A stretch of DNA of 64,000 bases from Luzula sylvatica. Its lineage: Eukaryota > Streptophyta > Magnoliopsida > Poales > Juncaceae. Numbering within the stretch: position 1 is the stretch's first letter; each line of letters opens with the position of its first letter. The notes beneath the pieces were generated by a model. That model did no database searches and was not told where the DNA came from. It saw only the letters and a program-made list of their open reading frames with translations. The position numbers and the translations under genes were made by a program. Shown one piece after another: positions 34,407 through 45,000 of the stretch. The DNA lies in NCBI GenBank assembly GCA_946800325.1, contig OX326959.1, positions 42,968,551-43,032,550 on the forward strand, given 5' to 3'.

Positions 34407-35737
34407 CTAGCTTTTTCCCCGCGCAATTGCGCGGGAGCCCTCGAGTTTGTAATGATTATTCGCACATCCGTGATTTGGTATATTTATAACCCTCTAATTT
34501 TTTTTGGATATTGTAAAAAATTCTCTATCTTTTCGTAAACTAAAAAAAAAAACTCTTTACCAAACTTTTATTTTAAAATACTCCTTATGGATGATATTAA
34601 TTTTTTTTTTCCAAAATACCCTCCAAATCTCATATGTAATAATTAAAAGTTATTTTTGTTATTTTTTATTAATTTTAAGAAAATTCATAAACAATTCTTA
34701 ACGTGTAGTGATTTAAAAAAATTTAAATTATTACATATTTTGTTTATATAATTTTTAATATTCCATTCTTTATTCATAAAAAACTAACATTAAATAATAA
34801 TAAATAAACATCTTGCAAATATATTCATAGAAAATATCTATTTAAACATCTACTTTTTATTTTAGTTTTCCTTTTATGTATTTTTTTAATAGTTTTATGA
34901 TATTTTATTTTTAAATATTTGCAAGATGTTCTTTTAATAATATTGTTCAACTTATTATAATTTTATGTTAGTTTTTCAAGAAAAATAATACATAAGTCGA
35001 ATATTTGTAATGAATGAAATATTAAAATTATATAACATATAGCATATAGTAATTTTTTTTAATTATTATATATTACAAAAAATTTAAGAATTTTTTAAAA
35101 TTAAAAAAGCAATTTTTTTAAACGAATACATATGTAAATTAATTGTTTTTTACAATATCTAAAAATTTAAGGAGTCTTTTGAAAATTTTCCAAGTAAAGT
35201 GGTGATAGGGAGGCATAATAAGGTGGTGATGTGGAGGCATGAGATGAGAGGAATTATTAATAATGTAAAAAAAGACCGAAATTTAAATTAAAAAGGACAA
35301 AAATGTTAATAAAAAGTACCAAAGTGTGAACTAAAACTGAAAATGACCAATATATAAATAAAAAGAACTATAATGTAAATTTAAAAATGTAAAAAAGGAC
35401 CGACATGTAAATAAAAGAGGATCAAGATGTAAATATGAAGGACCAAAATGTAAGTTTCTAAACTTAAAAGGACAAAAATGTAAATAGAAAGGATCAAAAT
35501 ATAGTTTTTTCAACTAAAAAGGACCAAAATGTAAATAAAAAGGACCAAAATGTAAATAATTTTTTTTCAAAGAGGCCCCTGGACGAAAGTGTAATTTTTC
35601 AAACTTGAAAGGACCAAATGTAAATAAAAAGGACCAAAATGTAAATAAAAAAGGACCAAAATGTAATTTTTTCAAAATAAAAAGGACCAAAATGTAAAAA
35701 AAATATTTTTTTTACAAAAAGGCCCCTGGTGACGTGG
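34407..35737 (-). mobile_element. Non-autonomous Helitron C
   Basis: The left edge is CTAG, then hairpin CCCGCGCAATTGCGCGGG on the reverse strand; the right edge reads TGGTGACGTGG (reverse CCACGTCACCA). It matches Helitron B along most of its length in opposite orientation. An internal ~20-bp GGACCAAAATGTAAATAAAA minisatellite spans about 35262-35695. It sits 170 bp downstream of the F-box relic. Confidence 0.8.
35262..35695 (-). repeat. Degenerate ~20-bp minisatellite inside Helitron C
   Basis: Repeated variants of AAAAAGGACCAAAATGTAAA, as in Helitrons A and B. Confidence 0.8.
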
Positions 35738-35904
35738 CCTCATGTATGGGCTCCAATTTTGCAAACTTTATACATAAGTATAATGGGGTAAATTTTTTTT
35801 TAGAGTAGTGATGCACATCTTCTAATACCCTTCCCTCACATCCTTGATGACTATGATATGATTAAACACCTTTAAAATTAACACACAAAAAGATAGATAT
35901 TCGT

Positions 35905-36337
35905 CGGGCAGATGAATAGTGAAGGCTACAAGATCGTGTTCGGAAACGGATCGTTGAAGGTTGTAAAGGGGACCATGGTGATAGCGAGAGCTACGAAGAC
36001 GGAAATCCTCTATCTGACCGACAATAAATGAGTTTTGTTGGCAGTTTCGGGAGCAGCTATTGATCTGATGTTGTGACACAATCGGCTCGGTCATATGAGT
36101 CACGAAATGATATAAGTATTGATTTCCAAGAATATGTTATCGAAGGTAAAATCGGTACAAACCGGTTTCCGTGAGAATTGCGTGCTCGGCAAGCAAAGAC
36201 GGATTAGTTTTTCGAAAGTCGGACAAAAACTAAAAACGAGAAAATTAGGCCTGGTGCATACCGACTTGTGTGGACCAATTCCGGTTCATTCTATCGGCGG
36301 GTCACGATATTATATCATCTTATCCACGATTCAACCA
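35905..36337 (+). pseudogene. Copia pre-integrase/integrase fragment
   Basis: Plus-strand frames read GYKIVFGNGSLKVVKGTMVI, LYLTDNK, HNRLGHMSHEMI and KLGLVHTDLCGPIPVHSIGG, the zinc-binding pre-integrase segment and start of the integrase core of a copia element. Stops interrupt it and both sides are missing. Confidence 0.88.
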
Positions 36338-36428
36338 TAAATGTATGAATCAATTTTATTAAACACATATCTATCGTGTTTAATATTTTCAAAAGGTAAA
36401 AGACAGAAGTCGAGATCGAAATCGAACC

Positions 36429-36491
36429 TTTAGGGTTTAGGGTTTAGGGTTTAGGGTTTAGGGTTTAGGGTTTAGGGTTTAGGGTTTAGGG
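36429..36491 (+). repeat. Interstitial telomere repeat (TTTAGGG)9
   Basis: Nine perfect units of the Arabidopsis-type telomere repeat in an internal location, downstream of the copia integrase fragment. Confidence 0.97.
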
Positions 36492-37016
36492 TTTTTACCG
36501 TCGCTGATGTGCAGATCTGTTGAAGGGCCCTTGCTTCATATTGTAGGTGCTTGGGTATATAAAAGTGTCTATATAAAAATAATTTAGTGCGCAAATCTAT
36601 TGTAATTTTTGAATCTTCAAAATGAATAGTATAGCTATTTGAGATGATGTTGGAGCATGAAACATGAAATAAAAAAAAATATGTGAAAAGTTATATGCAA
36701 GTATAAATATAGGAACATGAAATAAAAAAGAATATGTGAAAAGTTATATGTAAGTATAAATATAAGAATATATGTATAAATCTATAAATAATTATATAAT
36801 ATAATGTTAATTTTTTATTTGCATCATAGAATACTTAACTCAATGACTCATATCGTACCACGTGTCTCATTGAATTCTTAATTCAAAGACGTATATCACG
36901 CCACGTGTATTTATGACAAAGTATGTATGAAATATAGTAGTACGTTTTTATATGCATTATTGAATACTTAATTTAAGGACTCATATCATGTCATGTGTAT
37001 TCAATGAGAAAGTATG

Positions 37017-37197
37017 ATCATCCAACGCTATGGCGTCGTGGATGATACTTCGGCTACTTACAATTAGGTCCCGGGTTCGAACCCGGTCAGGAACAAGGGC
37101 AAAAAAACTGGGTAGTCTAGTAGGGTAGGGTAGGGTAGGGTAGGGTAGGGATAGGAGGTGGGGCCTACGGGCAAATAAATCAAAAAAAAAAAAAAAA
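37017..37197 (+). mobile_element. tRNA-derived SINE with 14-bp target duplication
   Basis: About 181 bp with an A-box-like TGGCGTCGTGGATG and a perfect B-box GGTTCGAACCC, ending in an 18-A tail. Flanked by AATGAGAAAGTATG at 37003-37016 and 37198-37211. A (TAGGG)n run sits between the B-box and the tail. The related R1 copy at about 54098 has the uninterrupted site. Confidence 0.93.
37116..37152 (+). repeat. (TAGGG)n run inside the SINE
   Basis: Seven TAGGG units in the 3' part of the SINE, resembling a degenerate telomere motif. Confidence 0.9.
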
Positions 37198-37260
37198 AAT
37201 GAGAAAGTATGTATAAGTAGTTGACTGATGATTTAGCATTTAATCTTGTGTTTTATTCAT

Positions 37261-38273
37261 ATATCAGATATCGTATATCACTAACAGATCGGTTAGTCAT
37301 CAATAAAAAAAATTGACCGACATAGCAAATTCATAGCGAAAAATATCACTGATATATCGGTTATGTACTTTTTAATATTAATATATTAAATTAGATAGTA
37401 TAACATTAATTTATATTAAGTTTCTTAAAATAATTCAAATTTTACATAATTAATATTCAAAATTCAACAATACCACATAAATTTCAATTTCAATTTAAAC
37501 TAAAAATACATTTAAAATTGTAACATAAAATTATATTACATAAAATTCATAAATAATACAATAATATAAACTACGAAATATTGTTCATTAACCACCGGTT
37601 GTAGTTGCAGATGACCCCAATGAAAGGAAAAAAAATGAGGCTTGAGGTCAAAACCTAATTGATGTGGATTTTTTATCGTGAAAGTTCAAGTTAGAAGAAG
37701 TAAAAATACACTCACGTTGTATCAGAGAAAGAAAGAAAGAGATGGAAATAATTGGACAAAAAATATTAATTAAAATATTGTTAAAAGATGGGTCAGTTCA
37801 AAATAATATTCAAAATAAATTATGTTTTAAATCCAAATCGGTTCAAACCGGTCCAATATCGATTCATATCGGCCCATATCGGTCCATGTATCGGTCAACC
37901 GATTTACTCAACCGATACGGGACATATTGTAACGGAGGGGCACTGATTAGAGATACGAAACCAACGTACCGGTCCATATAAGTGATATTTAGAACATTGC
38001 TTATTATAATGCAAAACTAATAAAATACTTGCGCTGCGTTGCGGATGATATATACGTTGTGGATATGTTAATAATTATTTTTCATATTTAAAGAACTGAC
38101 ATCGGATAATTATTTTTTTAAATGTCACTCACATATATACATAGAAATTGAAGATCAAATTATATATCACGTTAAATTTAATTCACTCTATATCAAAAAT
38201 AAACATTAGGATGCTTTTAATTCATATAGTGAAAATATTGGTAGAAACTTTGAAATAATGCAAAAGATATCAA
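37261..38273. other. AT-rich intergenic stretch
   Basis: No gene. A cluster of ATCGGYCCATATCGG-like motifs lies at 37838-37935; the origin is unclear. Confidence 0.35.
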
Positions 38274-38340
38274 CAAGGTCGGTCCTGACCATTGGCCAGT
38301 TAGGCGGGAGCCATATGCTTCCTGTTGTTTAATTGAGACC

Positions 38341-39850
38341 TAGAGGGGGGGTGAATAGGTAATCCTAAGGTCCAATTTTCGCGGTAATGGATACAAATAC
38401 AATTTGGTGCGGAAGCGTAAATAAATTAGATAAAGAAATACAATACCGAAACAAATAACACGCGATATTTGTTTACGGAGTTCGGTGGGTGGTTGCTTTG
38501 TAGCTTTAACTCACCGGCTACTTGCTCAATCGACCGACTCGATTGATTGCAAGTACCTACGTCTCCGGGATGCCCTTGCGCCTTTTCGGCTTTCGATTGA
38601 ATATCCAACTCAAGCAATTACAAGGTTTTGCCTTGATCGATTTACACGAAATGATCGATCAATGGCGGGCTTTACAAATAGTAACTAGCCTATTACAATT
38701 GTACTACTAACGAACTAGTCGTGATCGGTCACGCAAGTTGGGAATCGTTTAGTAGTGGATTTGAAATTGGATCTAATAATCTCTAAGAATGTTTAGATGA
38801 TTAAGCTCAAGATTTAAAGCTATGATTCTCTCTTTTGATTGGGAAATTATATTAGTTGAGATGATGAGAGAGAATGAGGGAAGAGTTCTATTTATAGAAC
38901 ACATAGACCCTTCCCTTAATTTCCTTTTTCTGCATAGTCCGTTACAACGGACTGCAAGTCCGTTGTAACGGACCATAAGTCAAACTAGCCGTTACGGTTG
39001 TTATATTCGAATTATAACACAGTCCGTTACAACGGAACACATGTCCGTTACAACGGAAGTCTGTGTTAGGAAGTTCGTTGCAACGAACTGACATGTCCGT
39101 TACAACGGACATCATACTGAGACTTTACTTCAGATTGATTTTAATGTCCGTTACAACAGAGAATACTCCGTTACAACGTTCTGTGGCTTTCCGTTGTAAC
39201 GGATTGGTTAATCCGTTACAACGGACGTGCAGAGGAAAGTGTTATACTGAAGTGAGTTCAATGTCCGTTATAACGGACATATATGTCCGTTGTAACGGAC
39301 ATAGTTCTGTGACATCCTTCAAGTTTGGATTTAATTAGCGTTATAACGTACATTATTCCGTTACAACGCTTTGGTGGTGTCCGTTACGACGGACTGGTTG
39401 ATCCGTTGTAACGGACTATACTGTGTTTTCCAATCTTGAATAGGACGAGCATGTCCGTTGTAACGGACAATGAGTTCCGTTATAACGGACATCCTACTAT
39501 CAGCCTGATTTATTATTTCATCATTTTGATGAATTTCGAATATATTTATTTGACTAATTTTGAGCTTAATAATTCATAAACAAGTTTAGGGATACCTATA
39601 AATTGTTTTGGTGATTTGTGTGATACCCCAACTTGCGGAATCTTCGATGTCTTGATATATGTATATCTTCGCGATTCTTCGACATCTTGATCATGCGCTT
39701 TCTTGCCATCGTTTCTTCATAGTCTTGACTTCCGATGTCTTGATTCTTCTTTTGATCTTTTTGTGAGTTACATCTTCTATCTCTATAAATATCACTCCCG
39801 TAAATAGATTAGTGGATCGACATTATTTTGAGATAATCAAATCCTAGGAA
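38341..39850 (+). mobile_element. Polypurine tract and LTR of an unclassified LTR element
   Basis: CCTAGAGGGGGGG is immediately followed by TGAATAGGTAATCC, the layout of a polypurine tract and the start of a 3' LTR. The following 1.4-1.5 kb is non-coding and contains a dense array of palindromic words. The right end was not fixed; it lies near 39845. Confidence 0.5.
38937..39492. repeat. Array of ~19 palindromic words TCCGTTRYAACGGA
   Basis: About nineteen occurrences of GTCCGTTACAACGGAC, its TGTAACG counterpart and close variants lie within 556 bp, spaced irregularly and often paired. Each unit is itself a near-perfect palindrome. Confidence 0.95.
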
Positions 39851-40104
39851 ATTTGAACCAACACTTCCAAAAATACAAGGCCTCTATTTTGTGGAAGAAC
39901 TTGGTGTTGAGAAAAAAATTACGGATTGTAGTAAAGGTTTTCGATGAAATGTCTAATATAAAATACAAACATAATTATTATTAATTTATGCTTTCAATAA
40001 TATTTTTATAGGCTATAACAATGATATAGTTCAAGGCATCTATCTTTGTGCGAATTTTATTTATAGAGAAATATTTTTTTAAGATATAATGCAAATATAA
40101 TTAT

Positions 40105-40370
40105 CACTACAACACATATGTTAATTAGGAACGGGCCGTCCCAAAATTACTGTCAGAACAGGGACGGGCCATCCCAAAATGCGTCCAGTTTTGGTACAGA
40201 CCGTACCAAAGGTCAAAAATCGTCCCAAAATTTTGGTACGGGCCGTCCCAAATCGATTTCACCGTCCCAAATTGTTGGTATGGGCCGTCCCAAACTGACT
40301 ACACCGTCCCAAAAATTTCAACAGCGATGGGGTTTTGATAATACCGTCGGTAATGCTTAATTGAGTATAC
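40105..40370 (+). mobile_element. CACTA element terminus with subterminal palindromes
   Basis: Begins CACTACAACA and carries several GGNACGGGCCGTCCCAAA motifs (40128-40310), the layout of a CACTA terminus with subterminal transposase-binding repeats. No opposite end was found, so it is a fragment or a very short derivative. Confidence 0.7.
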
Positions 40371-40671
40371 ATAATTATTAGAATTTGATGGGTTAACTTG
40401 AAATTGTCTCTTTTATATACATCTTTGTTTATTCACATGAATTCTCCATAGAATATTTATGTATTGATATAATTTACCATTCAAAAAATTTAAGTTTAAA
40501 TATATATAGTGTTTTGTATATTTTAACTAACAGAATTTAATGGCTCCCGAATAACATTTATCACGGGCCTCCAAAATTTAAGAATCAGCCCTGTTTGTAA
40601 CTAATAAGGAGGGTTGCGAGCGTAAAGGGTACAATAGGGGGGGTGTTACATATCTAAACAGTTAGGGGTAC

Positions 40672-40748
40672 AAGTTGGGATTACTTTATCAACAAAATAT
40701 TTGAATGGTACAAGTTGGGGTTACTTTATCAACAAAAATATTTGAATG
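40672..40748 (+). repeat. ~38-bp tandem duplication
   Basis: GTACAAGTTGGGATTACTTT and a near copy begin about 38 bp apart, each followed by ATCAACAAAA and ATTTGAATG. Confidence 0.85.
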
Positions 40749-40902
40749 CTGGTTTATGCCTGAACGGCTCATTTCATGGGCAAGGTCTGTGGGAACACGT
40801 GTGCAGAATGAGTGGTGCACAGGACCAATTTCATGCGTATCAAATGGTTTTTTGTTTTATTCTCTGGCAGAGCAGAGTACGATAATACGGTTGGAGCGTT
40901 CT

Positions 40903-41883
40903 TTAAAGGGAAATTTACAAATAAACCCCGATTGTTTCTTGAATTTACAAAAAACCTCTAACTTTTGAAAAACTCCTAAAAAACCCTCTACATATAAAGT
41001 TTTTTTTTTAATTACTCTCCTAAAGAAGTATTTCATGGTATTGTAATTTTTTTGGACAAAAATACCCCTCTATTTTTCATCTTTAAATTTAATATAATTA
41101 TTTTTTTATTATTATATTAATTTAAAACCACTATATATATTTTTTAACATATACTAATTTTAAAAAATTATATGGCATATACATAATTTTAATTTTTTTT
41201 ATTTATTATATGATTTATCATAGAAAACTAAAATTAAATAAAAATATTCCTCGAAATATCTTGAGAAATTAACATTATTCTATTGTTTAATTTTAATGTT
41301 AAATAATTATTAATAAAAATAGTTATTAAATAGTATTTCTGACCAAATTTGCAATGCATAAGTGAACCTTAAAACTAGCATTAAAATAATATTGTCGTTA
41401 GCTCTAATTTCAACTATTAATTTTATTTCACCAATTAGTTTTGTAGTAATTATTTTTATTAACTATTAACAAATTAGCTGATGAAATCAATAGTTGTTAA
41501 TAAAAATAATTACTAAAAACTAGTTACTAAAATAAAAAATAGTTACTACAAAACGAACTGCGAAAAAAATAATAATTGAGGGAACTAAAATCAACGGATA
41601 TATTATTTTAATCCTAGTTTTAATGAAAATTAGCTGCGGAAAAATTCATTCATTTGTTATTAAAATTAATTTAATGATACAAAAATATTCTTATTAAATT
41701 TAAAGATGAAAAATAGAGGTGTATTTTGGTACAAAAAAATTGTAATACCATGAAATACCCTTATAGGAGGATAATTGAAAAGAAAATTTTGTATGTAGGA
41801 ATTTTTTTGGAGTTTCTCAAAAGTTATAGGTGTTTTGTAATTTCAAGAAAAGATAGGGGGTTATTTGTAAATTTCTTCTTTAA
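40903..41883. mobile_element. Foldback element with ~190-bp terminal inverted repeats
   Basis: The left arm starts TTAAAGGGAAATTTACAAAT and the right arm ends ATTTGTAAATTTCTTCTTTAA. The arms stay complementary through CCATGAAATAC and CTATTTTTCATCTTTAAATT for about 190 bp each. The interior is AT-rich and non-coding. The long arms suggest a MULE-type or foldback element. Confidence 0.8.
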
Positions 41884-42085
41884 TATCCAAGATTAGAAAC
41901 TATCTGTTCTTGTTAGTTGTTAGCATCCTATTTTGTCGTTGAGTAATAGGAGATTTTGATACTATGGTATCAAATTTGCGATATACTCATTAGATTTCTG
42001 TAAATCGAAATTTGTGAAAAATTAACCCCTTCTTCTAGTAAATTGATCCGATTTGTTTGATTTGGACCAATTTCTACTCTCCATA

Positions 42086-45000
42086 ATGGTAATTTTTATT
42101 ATTTAAACTCCTTTCGTTTTTTTCCTTCTGAGTTGAATGCAATTTCATCATGTATTTGTTCGACACATTCTTCTCTCCTTCATGGAACTAATATTTCAAA
42201 TTAATTGCGTTATAATTTCGAAAATTCAACTCAGCCTAATTCTTGAAATCAAATGAATTTTAATTTGTTGATTTGATTTAATGCAGGCGAGTCAAATGCA
42301 CATAGTGATAGGGTCTCAGGTCTGGGCCGAAGATCCAGGCGAGGCTTGGATCGATGGTGAAGTTACAGAGATTAACGGGGATGAAGTAACCATTAACTCC
42401 TCCTCAGGCCAAATGGTAATCAAAATTTTAATGTTATATTCTCTCATTTTCCCATTCCAATTTTTTAATTCAAGCTGTAATTGGGTTGATTTGAATACCA
42501 TTAATCGTGTTAATACCTAATTGCATTATCAAATCTAAAATTTAGGTGAGTGTGAAAGTTTCGAGCATTTATCCAAAGGACCCCGAGGCATCGCCATGTG
42601 GCGTTGATGACATGACGAGGCTTGCATACTTACACGAGCCCGGCGTTCTTCAAAACCTACGATCTAGATTTGACTTAAATCAAATCTACGTAAGCCTTTA
42701 AACATCCAAAATTTCAAAAATACCCCTTTATTATGGTATTATTAAATATTTGCATTTTTTATTCAGACATACACGGGTGAAATTCTGATAGCAGTGAACC
42801 CGTTTAGGAGATTGCCTCACTTGTACGATGATCATATGATGCAACAGTATAATGGAGCGAGTTTGGGCGATTTAAGCCCTCATCCTTTTGCCATTGCCGA
42901 TGCCGCTTACAGGTAATTTTCATAAAATTAAATGCGAATTAGTTAAATTGTAGGGATAAAAACTGAGACAATTAAATTCTTTTTGTAGGTTAATGATTCG
43001 AGATAATAAAAGCCAGTCTATACTGGTAAGTGGAGAGAGTGGAGCTGGTAAAACAGAAAGCACGAAGAGTCTCATGCAATATCTTGCTTTTATGGGAGGA
43101 AGGGTCCAAGCTGAAGGGACTCGTACTGTGGAGCAACAAGTACTCGAGGTACATTTTCAAATCCAGCCTTTTCTTTTTGTAAAATTGTAAAGACACCCTT
43201 TTTTTTATTGTTTTAACAAATTCTATTTATTGCAGTCGAATCCGGTACTCGAAGCATTTGGGAATGCCAAAACCACCAGAAATAATAACTCGAGGTAATA
43301 GCTTACCCGTCGGAGTTATATATTTCCCTTTCTTTTACTTCCAATTTTTATTTAATTTTGTAAATACTTTTAATTTGCAGTCGATTTGGTAAATTTGTGG
43401 AAATTCAATTCGATGAGAACGGTAAAATTTCCGGAGCCACAGTGCGAACCTATCTTCTAGAAAGATCGCGCGTCTGTCAAATTTCTGATCCCGAGCGAAA
43501 CTACCATGGATTTTACATGCTTTGCGCCGCTCCTGCAGCGGTACATATTTATGAATATTTTATCTATAGATATATTAAATATTATATAAATATTGAAAAT
43601 GTGCTAATATTTTTTGGAATCAGGATAAGGAGAAGTACAAATTGGAAGATCCGATAATGTATCATTATTTGAACCAATCGAGTTGCATCGCACTAGATGC
43701 TATTAATGATGCGAAAGAGTATCTTGACACGAGGAGAGCCATGGGAGTTGTTGGAATTAACTCTGAAGAACAGGTAACTTATTTATTCCAATAGTTAAAA
43801 AGGAATTTTTCATAACTACCCCTGCAAATTATTGATTTATTTTTGGTTATTTACTATTTAGGATGCGATATTCCAAGTAATAGCTGCAATTCTTCACTTG
43901 GGAAATGTAGAGTTTTCAGAGGGAATTGATAGCGATACTTCGGTACCAAAAGATGAGAAATCTCGGTACCATCTTAATACCGCAGCCGAGCTTTCCATGT
44001 ACATTTCCTAACTTTTCTTAATTTTTTTTTTCTGTTTGTTTTGGACTGGTATTTATGCAAAGCGACCCTTGAAGTTCCCTAATTAAATTGTTTGTTTGTG
44101 TAGGTGTGATGTTGAAGAACTCGAGGCGTCACTATGCAAACAAGTCATTGTGACTCGAGGAGAAAAAATCTTCAAAAATTTGGATCCCCACAGCGCGGCT
44201 TTAAGCAGAGACGGATTGGCCAAAACCGTCTATTCTCGCTTATTTGACTGGTCAGTTTATTTTTTTATTCAATTTTTTTTTTGTAAGTATATTTTATGTA
44301 TATTAACCATTATTTTATATTTTTGTAAATTTGACAGGTTAGTCACAAAGATAAACCATTCGATAGGGCAGGATCCCAACTCGAAGTACCTAATTGGAGT
44401 CCTCGACATTTATGGCTTCTAAAGTTTCAAGACTAACAGGTGCTTAACTGGGCTTTGTTTTATAGATATAGGAGCAGAAAGAGGGGAAATTTCTTGGGAG
44501 ATTCGTCTGAGTTTTAGCTCAGGAATATTTTGATTTTTTGAATTGTTGAACGATTTTTTTTTTGTGTCTTGCAGCTTCGAGCAATTCTGTATCAATCTAA
44601 CAAACGAAAAGCTTCAGCAGCACTTCAATCAGGTCTGACATAAAATATTCTTTCTCTTATAAGTTATTTTCTAGTTTTGCAGGGTATAAATGTAATTTGG
44701 ATGTTTTATTGGGGTTACCCATGAAATTTTCTATAAAAATATTATGTTAACGATTTATTTAACAGCATGTGTTCAAAATGGAGCAACACGAGTATACAAA
44801 GGAAGAAATTGATTATAGTTATATTGAATTCAGTGACAACCAAGATATCATCGATCTTATCGAAAAGGTACATTAATTGAAATTTCGATCTAATTTAAAA
44901 TTGTATTGCAATTAATATTGTTGAAAATAGCGTAAAATGTTCTCTGTCCGTGCAGAAACCTGGTGGAATCATTGCTCTTCTTGATGAAACCTGGTACGTA

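Larger units (their letters stand above)
36786..37260. repeat. Repeat family R1, copy 1 (unclassified)
   Basis: The sequence around ATAATGTTAATTTTTTATTT and ACTCATATCATGTCATGTG also occurs at 52856-54480. Internal units with CACGTGT recur. Here it is interrupted by a SINE at 37017-37197, which the other copy lacks. Class unknown. Confidence 0.7.
38274..40593. mobile_element. Possible hAT-type element hosting an LTR insertion
   Basis: The ends CAAGGTCGGTCCTGA and (reverse) CAGGGCTGATTCT resemble the CAGGGCCGGTCCTGA ends common in plant hAT relatives. No matching 8-bp flanks were found, so the pairing is tentative. Confidence 0.3.

Noticed and set aside
37050..37100. tRNA gene suggested by GGTTCGAACCC
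   Set aside because: No cloverleaf fits; the poly-A tail and flanking 14-bp direct repeats show that it is the B-box of a SINE.
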